The notes under the pieces were generated by a model, which saw only the letters and a list, made by a program, of their open reading frames with translations, made no database searches and had not been told where the DNA came from. From assembly GCA_037349315.1 (NCBI GenBank), contig JBAIAC010000006.1, positions 19,441,501 through 19,505,500 on the forward strand: DNA of 64,000 nucleotides, in the 5' to 3' direction. Within the stretch, counting starts at the first letter, position 1. Each line of letters opens with the position of its first letter. This document shows, piece by piece, positions 11,999-26,300 of this stretch. This DNA is from Chelydra serpentina (Eukaryota > Chordata > Testudines > Chelydridae). Position numbers and translations under genes: made by a program.

Positions 11999-12569
11999 CT
12001 TGGACAGCTTCCCAATCTGCTTTACAAGCAACAACACACAACAGGGTAGGATGCACACTTGAGGTAACTGTGTAGTGAGTGAAGGCTTGGGTTGAAGCTG
12101 CTCTGAACAACTAAGGAAACAAATCCATAGTTCATAAAACAGAAAATTATTCTCCTTCCAGATTAATAAAGTTTAAAAGCCCACTGGAAGCAGAATAGAA
12201 ATTTCTTTATTTTCGTTCTTATTTTAAACTGCCAATTTGTCTCCCCAGTTGTTGAAAGTGTCTTTAATCTGAGCTGTAACTGCTTGAAAAGCCTCTCACT
12301 GTAACAGATGGCACAGCTCAATAAACACAAGCTCCTGTTTCTTTATTCATTTGCAGTTGAGTCAAATGAATATTTTGAGCATATTGTTCTTCTGCTCTTT
12401 TTTTTTTTTAACCATGGGTGCATGGATGTGTGTGATGAGTTAGAGATTCCATCCTACTTGGTGGTTATCCCATTATTGCATGCATCAGAATCTTATTTAG
12501 CTAATCCGATTGCTGCCTTTGTTTCACTCATGTTACCACAGTGAATGCATTTTTCTACTCTGTTATAGT

Positions 12570-13155
12570 GTAAGAAAAAGGACATAGTTCAATGGTCTGA
12601 ACACAGAAGTGACAGCTGGGAATTCCTGAATTCAAATCCTAGCTCTTTCACGGGAGACTTCTGGACAAATCACTGAGCCTGGGTTTCTCATCCTTGGGGT
12701 TGTGAACAGATGTTGGGGGGCCATGACAATCCGCCCTTCCCATATTTCTGAATGAGAGCATGGCCCTGGCTAGATAGGAAGCATGTTTGAAGAGGTGGGT
12801 GTTCTAGCATGGAAAAGTCGAGAGTTACTAAGTGAAACTAAAATGTTTAAACTTTGTGGCCTAAAGTTAGTCACACAAATTCATATTTAGGTTCCTACAT
12901 GAAAGTGGCCTGCTTTTCAGAGATTCTGAGCAACTACAACACCCATTATAGTCCGTGGAAACAACGGGTGCTTGGTACCTTTGAAAATCAGACCACTTAC
13001 TGTAGTGCCAAACTCTAAGCATCTGTGTGGCCTGGTCTTCTCTACCTTAGTTTTCCCGGTGTAAATAGGGTAGATAGTGTGTATTTCCTACCTCATTGTT
13101 CTGAGGAATAATTACTGTTTATAAAGTGCTTTGAAGACAAAAAGGGCTAAATATC
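12570..13155 (+). repeat. MIR-like SINE pieces and a palindromic repeat
   Basis: 12600-12700 (AATTCAAATCCTAGCTC, ACAAATCACTGAGCC) and 13030-13150 (TACCTCATTGTTCTGAGGA, AAAGTGCTTTGAA) look like MIR. 12897-13002 is an imperfect palindrome (CCTGCTTTTCAGAGATTC ... CTTTGAAAATCAGACC). Confidence 0.5.
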
Positions 13156-13480
13156 AATATGCAGCAGGTGTCTGAATTTGAATGCGCAGTTTCTAACTTT
13201 GCAGATAAATGTCATTTTGTAGTACAGAGGGTATAATATTCAGCTCTCTGGAGTTTGTAATAGGGTCATTCCCTCGAACCCACAATAAGCTGCACCTGGG
13301 CAAACCCCTGCACCCATGTGGAGTCCCATTAACTTCAACGGAACTCTGTGTGAGCTCGTTGCAGGACGAGGACCTTCGTTCCTCACTCAGTCTCATCCTC
13401 TCTTCTCTCTAATAAACCTCTAGCTGAGAAATGTGTGTATATATATCTGTGTGTGTGTGAGTATTTATTATTTTTTGTAG

Positions 13481-13574
13481 TCTAAGAAAAAGAAGACGAT
13501 CCAGTGCTCAGAAAAGGGGGCATCAAAAGACCACATCTCTGCTGAAAAAGACAAATTGCCAGAAGAAGAGGAAG
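13481..13574 (+). CDS. MTDH-like: MTDH-like exon, lysine-rich block (first exon visible)
   Basis: The acceptor is TTATTTTTTGTAG and the donor GTAATA. The exon reads in phase 0 and ends in phase 1. It starts SKKKKTIQCSEKG and ends in an acidic run KLPEEEE. This matches the position of the human SKKNKKKSKSD segment that precedes the 'GAWETKISHREKR' exon. The preceding exon must end in phase 0; none could be identified in 1-13480. Confidence 0.8.
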
Positions 13575-16500
13575 GTAATAAATGTGCGGATTGCTCAGTT
13601 AGCAGATTTGTATTGCCAGAAAAAAGTGAGAATTGTGGTGATTAAACATCTTCATAGGAGTGGACAGAACAGGCGCTGTTTGGTAGTTGGTATTTAAAAT
13701 AATAACATTACAAAAGAATTGCAAATTTGACAGATGTTTGGACTAACACCTCCCTTCCCACCAGTGACCATAGAGAAGGGGATTGCAGCTCTGCTAACCA
13801 CATCTCTTTCAGGCCGCAGCTTCCCTAAGGGTATGTCTGCACTGCAAGTAGACACCCACGGTTGGCCTGTGTGTGCCAATTGACTCCAGCTCGGCAGGGC
13901 TCAGGCTGTGGGGCTGTTTCACTGCAGTGTAGACTTCTGGGATTGGGCTGCAGCCCAAGTTCTGGGACCCTCCCACTTCACAGGGTCCTAGAGCCCAGGC
14001 TCCAGCCTGAGCCTAGAAGTCTACACTGCAATGAAATAGCCCCACAGTCCGAGCCCCCCGAGCCCAAATCAGCTGGCACAGGCTAGCCCGTGGGTTTTTC
14101 ATTGCAGTGTACACACACCCTCAGTGGCCTGTTCTTGGAAGTGAAGCTGGCAGCCTGGCAAAACAGCCAGTGAGGGGGGGAGGGTGCTTATTCTTGCCAG
14201 AGGCACAGTTCCAGGGGAATAACAGGGTCCTGCCTTTGGATCTTGCCATGTTCGCATTTCCCTCTGGCCTCTACAGCAGTGACACAATATGGCTTTTATC
14301 TCCCACATTGCCTCTTTCTGGGCTTGTTCGTGAGGCCCTCAGAGCAGCATCACAGTATAGCCAGAGTGATAAAAGCATAATAGAAACCCGTGGGTACAAA
14401 CCGATCTGCACAAAAGGCATTCAGGAACTGTGGGAGATCCCAGAGGATTCAGAAGAGGCCAGCAAGGGTCTGTTAGATACAATTTCACTGGAAAATACCT
14501 TGTATTCTTTTCCCCAGATCATTTTGAAAATTACAAAGCCTCAGCTTTTCTGGGTTTAAAAGATTAGACTGTGATTACGGTGGCCGTCACTGGGTTGGAG
14601 TCCTTTGCATTGGCAGGTGTGTTAATATCAAACAGTGGTTCCTTGGAATGTAGACGAAAAATAGGAAATTTCAAGGACTCCATTCAAACAGACTTTTGTT
14701 GTTTTAGTCAGACTGAGCAGATAATGAGCTATTCCATCCTGTGCAGAGACATCCTGGAAGAGGTGGGAGGCTCAGCAAAGTCAAAGGGTCAGATTCTGCC
14801 TTGACTGACAGCTTGTGCTAGGCCCATTCACTTAACAGGGATTGCACAGGGTGTAAGTCAGGACAGAATTTGGCCCAATATGTACAAGGGTGATTGCATG
14901 TGGACAGTCAACCCCATGAGGGAGCCATATCCCTGAGTAGATCTAATGAGCTAATCAGGGACTAGGTTAGAAAACTAAGTAAATATTAGTGTTATATACA
15001 AATATTAAGTAAATAGTTTTCTTCCACTGAGCTGAGCTCAGGAGCTTCTGGATGATGGCTCCAAGCCAGGAGTCAGATTAATTGACAACTGAGACAGTAA
15101 TGGAATAGTGCCTTTTTTGTTAGTTAATGTTTTCATTGATGCTGTCATCCAAAGCAATTATTAAGCACACAGGGCACTTGGCTCTCTGCTGTGACATCTT
15201 CCCTGAGGAAAGGGGTGTCATGTGGTTTGACTTACATAAAGTGCAGTAAATTATGTGGCGATACATCAGTCAGCCCATATAATAGACAGTATTGCATTGC
15301 AGAGTAGTTATATATTGTAGCCTGAGTTTCTGGGAGTCCAAGGTGCCACAGGGATGGGCAGACTCTAATGCTTACAATACCTAGGATTGTACATGATACT
15401 AACCACAGTGATTATGTTTAGTATGTTTGACCATTACCAAGATTGTTGAAACATTGATTTTTATAATCATCACTGGATAGCATGTACGTGAGAGTATTTC
15501 CTTTTCTTTGCCTTGTAAACAAATATGGGTCATACAGGAAATTTCTCATTCACTCATAGCAACTAATGGCATGGAGATAGTGAACTTTTTTCTGTGTTGC
15601 AGGTGTTTGGCAGACCAAGATCAGTAGCCGAGAAAAAAGACACTTAAGAAAAGAACGTCTGAAACAAAAAGGTAAACCTCCAATATATATTTTACATGCA
15701 TGTACAATATATGTTCTGTCTGGGTCTCTCAATTCTTTTTCTCTCCTAGAGCCTATTTTCCCCTCAACTGCCTGCCAGTTTTCTTGACAATTTGCTATTC
15801 CACAGTAGACATTTCCCATAACAGGCCATTTGCTAAGGAAAAGAGCTTCAGCTTTTACCCCACACTTTCATGAAAGCCCACAAAGATATTCTCAGGACTT
15901 TGAAAACAGATGAGATTTACATATGAGGTGAATAAGAGATCTGTAGCAGTTAGGTCATCATGCAGACCTGTTGCATTTGTATAACTTCTCAAAAATGTTT
16001 TATGTAACAGTTGATTTATAGAACCTACATAATTGCCTACTTCAAAAAGTTTTCTGAAATTAAGAGCTATTTATAGTAAGCTGTTGTTTCTTTTGCAGCT
16101 ATAAAAGGGGAGACACAACATTACCAATGCTAATTAAATAATACTTTGCACTCACAGCACCTTACCTCTGGTGATCTCACAGTGCTTTTCATTGACTTAT
16201 ATAGGAAGGACCTATGTACTTATGCTAATTACGTTCTTATAACTCTGGTATGTGAAAGCAGGTCATGAAATTTATGCTTTTAAAAAAACCCTAGCAATTT
16301 AATTCTCTTCAGTAAATCTATTAACCAACAAAGAAATCCTCAAAGATAAATACAGCAGAACATCTGAGAGGCTGGGGTGCAAAGTTAGAATTGCGACCCA
16401 AAGTGACACAGACATGGGCATTTTGGGGGAAGGAGAGAATTGTTTACAAAGGGGCATCACCTTAAAGTACACTTGGGTATTTCTCTAAAAGTGAACATCA

Positions 16501-17276
16501 GGACGAAAACGGCAAACTATGATCTGCACAAATATTTAGATATTTTTGGGACCACCCTCTCCATCGCTTGGGGTCTTTAAATCAAGACTGGATGTCTTTA
16601 ACGAAAGGTATGCTCCAGGGGCTCCATCGTGGGAGGTGCTGAGCACTCTGGCTGCAGTCCAGCAAATCATGTAGGCCACATGCTTAACTTTACTCACGTG
16701 AGTAGCTCTGTTTACTTCACTGCGACTTGCATGCTTAAAGTTAAGCATGTGCTTAAGTACTTTGCTGGGTTGGGGCCAGAGTGCTAAGCAGGGACCAGTC
16801 CTAATTGAACCACATGTTATTGGGCTATCGGAAATCACTGGGAGACGTCGCTTTAGTTATGCAGGAGGTTAGATTAGATGATCATAGTGATCCCTTTTGG
16901 CATTAAAATATATGAAGCTATGAAATAAGCCCTAATCCTGTTGAGTGCGGTTTGCTGTTTCATAGCAGGGAGGGAGCAGTAGCCGCATAAGCTGTGTGGA
17001 GATGGGGTTAGGATCATTTGTGGCCCCTTCTCCCCCCACAAAAAAACAGGGAGGTGTTTTGTTTACCCTTAGGTTAAGTCTGTGAATTGCTTTGGAAATT
17101 CTTTGATGAAAGGCGCTATGAAATCATCATCATCATCTTCATTATTATCTTAATAAACGTCCTTCCGAGTGCTCATTTCTCTGGCAATCTTGAAAATGCT
17201 AACGTTCAACAAATTGTGTTTATTTTTCTTTTCCCACGAATGGTGCTCCATATGCAGGAAGGAAACCCGAAGTTTC

Positions 17277-17307
<31 letters not shown>

Positions 17308-20300
17308 CTTTAACACTCTGTGCCCCAATCTGTACCTTTATGACCTTGAGTTATCCCTCCAGCCAAGGAAGAATGGACAAGACTCCTCTCACGTTGTTTC
17401 TTAATCCCCCAAAGGGGTCACTATGAGCTGTGTGATGCTCTCCTTTCCCACATGGGCTGAATGTGCAACCTTCCAAGTGCGCTCAGCTTCTGCCAGCCCC
17501 AGACCTTGGGGCTCTCTCTTTTTGCTACTGTGTGTGTAAATGTATTCAATGGGCTTTGAATCAGGTCCTTAGTGAAGTCAAAGGGCGTTTTTCCATTGAC
17601 TTTGGATCAGGCCTTACATTTTTGTTTATACTATACAAGGTCCCAACCCTATTTTAAAAAAATCCATTTAAAATGTTTGTTTTCAAGAAAACCCTAGCAG
17701 AGTGTCACCCGGTACCTTGGTGGTTGAAGCAGTCTGTGATGGGGATCTGAAAGGACCCGTTTGGCCACATACTGTGAGTGGGACGGAGGACAACAGCAGT
17801 AGTGGACAGGGAGCTCTCTGTGAGTCAGAGACAAAGACAGACAGTAGTTCCGCTGTAAGGAACTCAGAAGCCACAGGAGAAGAATCTGAGCCCACACGGT
17901 CTGAAGAGGATGTTTTTTCCAATGTAGGTGAGTGTCCCCAGCAAACCAGCCCACTGCAGGAGTGCAGTCTCTGGGCAAGGGAACATTCAGCCAGTTCTAT
18001 TAACCTGCCTTTATGGCATTTTTCTCCAACCTGTTCATTGAACAGTGTTTGCACTAGACTTTTTCTCTAGCATTAAGGCAAAGGACCAAAAACAGCTGGG
18101 GAGGAAAAAACCTCTGTGGCTGGAGTCTGTTTGTGTCAAAGCTTGGGGGCAGATTTCTAGATGTTGCCTTCCATTTTAGTAGATGCAAATTGCAAATGCA
18201 TTGGTGGTGCAGTTTTGTGCTCACAGTATAACTCACTTAGGGCTGGTCTACACTAACCCCCCAATTCGAACTAAGATACGCAACTTCAGCTACGTGAATA
18301 ACGTAACTGAAGTCGAACTATCTTAATTCGAATGAAAAGGTACTTACCCGGGGTCCACACGCGGCGCGCAGGCTCCCCCGTCGACTCCGCCTACTCCGTT
18401 CGTCGAACAGGATTACAAGCGTCGACGAGGGAGCACTTCCTGGTTCGATTTATCGATCTTCTGGGGTCGATTTGACTCCTCCGACAGGACGCATGAGTAT
18501 AGACGTACCCTTAGAGTACAAAGTCCATAGCTGCACCTGCAAATCAGAGAGTTCAACTCCTACCTGACCTAAACCTAAGGTGCGAAACTGAGCCCATAAA
18601 GGTCAAGGTCAAGTCAAGAGTCAGCATGAGTTAGCGAGTAGGGCACTGGACTGAAACTCAGGAGAGCTGGTTTCTATTCCCCGCCCAGCCACTGATCTGC
18701 TGTGTGACGTTAGGCAAGTCACTTCTCTTCTCTGTACATCTGTTTTGTCTCTCACTATTGGTTTGGCTTCAGGGCAGGGACTGTCTCTCACCACGTTATA
18801 TTGGTTCTGGCTTGCAGGCACTATTGTGATACAAATAGTAGTAAGGCAAGGCTGAAAGTTTGGCCTTTAGTATCTTCCATTTCTCTTCCTAGTTTTGACA
18901 GTGTGTGATAAGAAAGTTGAAAAATAAAACAAAATAGATTTGCCGTAGGTAATGCCTCTTTTTATAGTTATTTTTTTAAAGTCTACTTAATTCAAATTAG
19001 TATCCGATTTTCATTGAGGTCCATCCTATTGTCTGCAGTAACCCAACAGGCCAGAGATGTAAGATGGTGTAACTTAAGACTCCTTTACACTCAGATTCTA
19101 TTAAACTTACAAGATGTAATGGTACAAAAGGAATATTGATGTAACCTACACACTCAGGAGCCACAAAGTGGTTATCCTACTTTAATTTTCACTTTCTTAC
19201 AGTGTCAGTTGCTTTCCTTGCTACGCTCCTTTCTTTGGCCCCATCAGGAGGGATGTGTGTGTGTATTAACACCATTTCATACTCACTTAGATTTAGTGGG
19301 CCAAATTCCCAGCTGATATATAAGGAGGGTTGCATGCAAATTTATGTGTAAGTGGGTGAGAGTTCAAATCGGAGTAAGTCCATAATGAGTCTAAGTTGGT
19401 GCACTTTGAGAGGGTCAGATGACGATGTAAACTTCCTCCAGACCAGTGTTTCCCAAACTTGGGACGCCTAGAATGGGGCTGCGGGAGTTGCGCGGGCCGA
19501 GGGACGTACTGACTGCCTTTCCCGCAGCCCCCATTGGCCGGACATAGCGAACCGCGGCCAATGGGAGCCGCGATCCGCCGAACCTGCGGACGCGGCAGAT
19601 AAATAAACCGTCTGGGCGCGCCAGGGGCTTTGCCTGGACAAGCGGCGTCCCAAGTTTGGGAAACACTGCTCCAGACTAATGGTATTTCTACACTGCAATC
19701 TGAGGTGTGACTGCAACATAGGTAGACATACCCACACTAGCTTTACCCGTGCTAACATGGCTAAAAATAGTAGTGTAGACGTGGTGGCACTGGCTTCAGT
19801 GTGGGCTAGTCCATACATACCTAGAATCCCCAGCCTGCTTGCACAGCCCACGCTGAAGCCCATGCTGTCATGTCTACACTGCTATTTTTAGCTAGGCTAG
19901 CACAGATAAAGCTAGTATGGGTATGTCTACCTGTGCTGCAGTCACAGGTCAGGTTGCAGTGTAGACATATCCTAAGAGGCTAACTTTGTCAAACTTGATT
20001 GTCTTCCCAGCAGCAGCAGCATTGTCCACAGGGTTGGGGAGGAGAGACTGGAATGTTCTGAATGTGTCTGTTTGAAGCCACATGCAGCAGTTCTGATTGC
20101 CCTGTTTGGGTTTGTTTTTTAATCCAGGAACATGGGACGTTGCAGAAGCAAAAGCTTATCCTGTGACCTTTGGGACTTTACCAGAACTGTCCATGGAATT
20201 AAGTGAGTGGTCTTTCTGTGGACACTTTTGATTCACTTCCTCGTGAGTTTTCCATCATCCATATCCCCAGATATTCAGACCCTTAAAAATTCTCCCCACC

Positions 20301-23300
20301 ATTAGTCATATGTCGGTGTTTTCTCTCACACCTTGTTCACATTTGAAATCCGATGCTCCAAACTTTTAGTGACTGACTTCAGTGTATTTCCTTGAACACA
20401 GTCCTAACTTTTGTGTCATCCTGGTATGACTTTAAAACTTGAGATGCGTCCTTACCAGTTATTTTAAAAAACACATCTAAACATAGAGATTAGCAAATTC
20501 CACCATTTGAGCAGTAAGTAACTACGCTTCAGATCAGATAACGAGAAAGCACCCTACCCTCCTCAAATATTGCCCCGCCAGCAAACTCTCTCCGCATAAT
20601 CCCCCATAAAAAGTTGGACTTTGCAATGTGTTCTAAAGGCTAGCAAATTCAGGCTATTTCAGACCAAGGAAGAAGGGCCAGGAGCTAAAGTCGAGTGGCC
20701 CTTGTGGAGAACACCTTGCCAGTAGCGTGCTCCTTTTTTACATTTAGGGAATTCCAGCTGATTGCAACTGGGGGAGAGAGGCAGTCTTTCTTGGTCTCTC
20801 CCATTCCACTTCAGCTTCATCTGTGTGTTCTCTAATCCCACCTACAATTGTCTATGCTTCTTCTTTCGGCTATGTAGGCCCTAAGTGGTTCTGGGTTGAA
20901 GCAGTGTCACAGTAGACAGCATAACACTGATTTATCAATGTGTAATACCAATGAGCAAAAAGGTAGATGTGGGGTTTAGGTTCCTGAATTCTTATTAGAA
21001 AATATTTTGAAAAGACTTGGTCTTGCATTGGTTTGCACACCAGAATCTCCCATTGACTTCAACAGGAGTTTTGGATGTACAAGGAATGCAGAATCTGGTC
21101 CTAAACATTTGGATATGTTAAGTGAAAGCATACATACATGCATCATGTATGTTGAACTGTGCAAGCCAAAATAATGTAATTCTGCTCCATAGCAAGACAT
21201 TGCAGATGATACAATGTATAACTTATTCAATCATATATTTTCCAATCTTGCATTAAACGGTGGTCTGAGGCATCTCATAATAGACCACACAAGACAGACA
21301 AAAATCATTGTTCTCATCTGCATTAGTGAGTGCATCAAAAAGGCAAACTGCTACAGAGCAGAACTGCACAAACAGAACAAATATTTAGGGGAAGATTGAA
21401 AAAAAAGGCCACAAAAACCTACCAAAAACCATATTCTTGGACATGAAGAAGAATAAACAAGAAAAAATATTATGAGAAGAGCTAATCCATAATACAAGTA
21501 GCTTAAAAGATTGATGTGCTGTAAGGAGTTACTCAGCACTTATATGAGTGAACTCTGCTGTTTCAGTTACTTGCAAATAATCATCAAGAAAAGCTTTGGC
21601 TTCCTTCTTTCTATGAGCTTTTTCTCTCTGCCCTACTTTTCATTACATGTAAAAAGGGATAACTATGGGCCTGATTCTGTTCTCTTTCAAGTCAGTAGGA
21701 GTCTTACCGTTAACTTGAATAGGGAGTTGGATCTGGCTTTTTACCAGGTGTATAATAGATGAGGTCTTTGTTCTGTAGGAACTAAAACTTTAATTTGACG
21801 TCTCTGAAAGTCATTTGCCAGCCAAACAGATTACGACTTTGGACAAGACATGTTCAATCACTGGTCAGAGGGATATTCTGATAGTAATTTAATCATGTAC
21901 TGTCCTTGTCCACCCTTTTTAAGTAAATTCAGTGTTATGAGCAACATAAATTAATTTTGCATCTTAAATTCCATAATTCCACAACTGTGCTGATCAAGAA
22001 AGGATTAATTGGCTTTAACAATGTGAATATACCTAAGTGATTGTTTTTGTTTTTTATTAAAAGGCATACTTGTTTCTATTCAGGTAATCTGAAGAGTAAA
22101 TCATCTCAGGACAGCCCCTCCAAATATCATTGGAATTCCAACTTACCCTTTCTCACAGTGGACGATGCATGGCTTGGGCAGAGTATGTTCAATTTTCTGA
22201 TTGATTGATTTTGTCTGTGGAAAGATGAGTGCAGGTTGCTTTTTGCCTTTGTCGTTTGAGCATAAAAAATGAGACTATCTACCAAGTATCTATTAGCCAG
22301 TGGGACTGCTTCCTTGAGGAAGGCGAGCAGGATTCAGTGCGCACTCAGGGTAAAATTCAGATGGGGCCTGATTTTCCGAAGTGCTGAGCACCCCCAACTC
22401 CGGCTGAAATCAATCAGAAGTGCAAGTGCTTTACACCTCTAAAAATCTGCCTGATGGTTAATATGGTTACTTATCATTTAAAAGTTCCTTCTTGCTTCTT
22501 TTATAAATAACACTTTAGTTTATTAAAACTGAATGAAGTTTACAAATCAAATTTTCTTTTTAGCATTTATCCTGGTTGTTTACTTTGTGCATGTCTATCA
22601 CCTTGAACAAGACTATTCATTTTTACTTTAGTTACAATACATTTCGAATCAGTTTCTTTTCCAGGTTCTTATGTTCTAGCATAGTGCTGCAATATTTGGG
22701 TTGCAGACACTTCAGAGAATTGTTCATCTCTTTGTTTTTAAGTTTCTGTTGGGATTTTTTTTTTTTAAATTCACAGAAACATTTTATTTCATAATAACTT
22801 GGGTTTTGCGAAAGCTAAATTTGGGAGTAAAATTCACTTTAAAGGTTTCAGTGTAGTAGCCGTGTTAGTCTGTGTCAGCAAAAAGAAAACAAGAAAAATA
22901 CCTGTGGCACCTTAGAGACTAACAAATTTATTTCAGCATAAGCTTTCGTGGGTTAAGAACCCACTTCATCGGATGCATGGAATGGAACATGCAGTGAACA
23001 GATATTTATACATTCAAAGATACATGAGAAGGTGGAGGTGTCTATACCAATGTTAAGAGGCTAATTAATTGAAAGGAACTGTTATCAGTAGAAACTTTTG
23101 AAGTGATAATCAACAGGGGCTATTCCAGACAGTTGAGACAAAGGTGTTAAGGGGGAAATAAATTAAATTAACATAATGACCGAGCCATCCACGGTCAATA
23201 TTCAAGCCTAAGGTAATGGTATCTAGTTTGCATATTAATTCCAATTCCGCAGTTTCTCTTTGGATCCTGTTTTCGAAGTTATTTTGTTGCAAAATTGCAA

Positions 23301-26300
23301 CTTTTATATCTGTCATTGAGTGATTAGGGAGGTTGAAGTTCACTTTAAAGTATCTCTTTAAAGATTTGTTTTAATAATAGAATTTCAGCATGAATTTAGA
23401 GTTTTGTTTGTTTAAACCACAGGGTTAAAGGCATACTGTGGATATGATTTCTGTATTTTAAAAACGTGTTACTAGTCAGCATAGGTTATTAAAGTTAAAA
23501 ACAAGTTAAAGTTAGATTTGTTTTTTACCATTTCATAGATTCCAAGGCCAGAACGAATAGTTGTGATCAGCGTACTTTATGTATTTTGTTTACTTTTCTC
23601 GTTTTGTTCAACTTACATGGTGAAATTAAAGTGGACAGCTTAGAGTTGATGTCACATCTTGGTTCCCACACACTACCACGATGCTGGAATGTTTGAGGGA
23701 AAATGGCTTCATTGATATTTTTATAAAAAATAATTAAAAGTGTATTAACTTCTGTCAAGAAACTTTTTTTAAAAACCAGAACCTAAATTTGGGATCCTGT
23801 TAGTATCCCTTAAAACATAAGGGGAGAAATCCTGGACCCATTAAGGAAAACTCCCATTGATTTAATTGGAGCCAGGATTTCAACCAAGGTTTTCTAATGG
23901 ATAGTGTTTGAATTTTAGAATCTGTGGGAAAGACCTATATAGATCTTGGAAGGTGAGGCTGGCACAAGTGGTATGGGCATCTGGTAGCTTCTTCTCTGCA
24001 CCTTTTGGCTAAGATTCAGTGAAGTATCTAATTATACTTCTGCTGGTGGGGTACTCTATCCTGCATGATCTCTTCCATCTCTAACTTCTACGGTCATCCT
24101 AACTAAAGAGGAAGCCAGAATGATTGACTGAATAGAGGAAGCAGATATTAATCTGCTGGCATCTTTCCATTTCTGCCTAGCACTAATTAAGATTCTGGAA
24201 CAGATGCAACAGCTTGCCTGTCATGGGATTTTATAAATAACATATTTTATTAAAGAAAAACAAGTGTTCCCAGCCCATTGCACTCTGTTTATTTATCTAG
24301 ATGGAGCTGTTTAGATGTTCCAGACACTTGGCATTATAACTTCTGAACATAGTCCTGGCTACACATGAGTAAGGAGGATGGCAGCATAGGTGGCTCATCC
24401 ATTGGTACTTCCTTGTATTTTATTTGGCATTTGCTACTGTTTGAGCATTTTGTGTTTGATTCCCACCTGGATAGGGAAGCAGAGCTCTTCTGCTTCCATG
24501 GAATAGCATCATGTTTAACTGACAGCTTGAATATATAGCTGTGAACTCCGCAGCTGTTGCTATTCACTGTACATTTTAATTGAAAGAGGAAATGGAAGGT
24601 TTTCTGCACACAGTAGCCGCTTTTTTGTAATTATTATTATTTATTACTATTTTTGATTTGCATAGCGCAGCTTTGATCAGATAGCAGAATGAAGGGGAAT
24701 GTCACTAACATGTATTCCTTCGATTTAGCTGAGATAATGCCTGGCATTAGGGTTTGTGCTGGCATGTGACTTAGCTCTTTAAACAAGGCCTGTTAACTGT
24801 TTCAGATATGAGGACTAAAAATGTCACTTATAACTTGAAGACCACAGGATGTTACTCCGACACATCCAGAGGAATACAGTCAATCAATTCCTTTCATTTC
24901 CCTAGCAGTTTTTTGGTAGGACTGCGTAGTGGTTAGAGCAAGGGACTAGGCATCATGAGCCTGGGACTCTATTCTTAGCTCTGCCACTGACTCAAGGGCA
25001 AATCACCCTCTCTGCTCCAGTTTATCCATGGTAATAATAATGACCTATTTCACGGAGGGTGGGGAGGGTTGAGACTTGTGTCCAAACTGCAATCAGTGTC
25101 ACAGCTCATCTGGCAGGATGACTCTGGAGAGTGTAAAACATTCTACTAAGTAAATACAGCATTTTTCATTTTCATGCAGTTTGTCTTTTTAACTGGTGAC
25201 TTGGCCTTGTCCCATTAAAACCATCGTGTCTGCTAAAGGCAGAGTTTCTTGGGCACCTGTAGGCTACCCCTGTGTCTCATGACTTGCTTTCTTCATTCTG
25301 CACTGAAGTCAAAATGCATTTTAATTCTTTCATGTCAAGAGAATAACCAGAATCCATTCAGACTAAGAAAAAGTCTCCAGTCTTGGATTCACCTATGACT
25401 TTCATATGTAGCAAATTATTCCAAAGGAACATGCAGAGTGAGGACATCTTCTATCTGGTTGACACTAGTTCAAACATTTTTAGTGAAACCTTTTCATCTG
25501 TAACACTTATAAGTAAGGTTATGTTTTAGTCATGGGTATTTTTGGTAAAAGTCATGGACCGGTCACGGGCAGTCAGCAACAATTCAAGGCCTGTGACCTG
25601 TCCATGACTTTTACTGTACATCCCTGACTAAAACTTGAGTGGGGGCAGCTTGGGAGGGTGGCCAGGAGGAGCGCTGTGGGTGCTGGGGTGGGGGGGCGGT
25701 TGGTGGGACTGGGGCAGGCTCCCTACCCAGCTCCTGAGAAGCGGTGACCCCAGCTCCTAGCTCTACGTGCTGCCTCCACTTCGCTCCAAGCCCTGGTTCT
25801 GCAGCTCCCATTGGCTGGGAACCGTGGCCAATGGGAGCTGTGGGGACGGTGCCTGCGGGCAGAGGCAGCACATGAAGCTAGGAGCTGAGGGAGGGGATTT
25901 GCTGTTGCCCTTCCGGGGGAACCCCCCACCAGGTAAGCCCTGTACCTCAGCCCTGAGCCCCCCGCACTCAAACTCTTGCTGCTGGGGGCAGGGGGACCGG
26001 AGACTGTCCCAGCAGCGGCTGGTGCGCCTGGCCCAGGGGCTGCCCGAGCTGCTCAGGCCAGGTGCATCGGCCAGGTGCATCGGCCAGGTGCATCAGCCAC
26101 TGCAGAAGTCATGGAGAGTCACGGAATCCATGACCTTCATGACAAACATGGAGCCTTACTTATAAGTAAATCTTAGATGGGAATTTCCTGCCTGCTCTAA
26201 ATGGATCCTAGTAGCTCCCCATGTCAATGTTCTTTGGTACTTTGGGTTTGTTGTCCTAGCAGGAAAAATTCTACACTCACTGTAATACAGTCCCCTGCCC

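Larger units (their letters stand above)
1..13480. other. Upstream/intronic DNA of the MTDH-like gene, no exon recognised
   Basis: Made of AT-rich single-copy DNA and the repeats listed separately. I looked for a phase-0-ending, lysine-rich exon that could precede 13481 and for a membrane-segment first exon, and found neither. The stretches 350-1700, 2910-4360 and 4720-5760 show nothing else recognisable. Confidence 0.5.

Noticed and set aside
26056..26094. Possible CRISPR-like or regulatory tandem array
   Set aside because: Only three adjacent 13-bp copies without spacers, inside a hAT element; an ordinary tandem slippage product.
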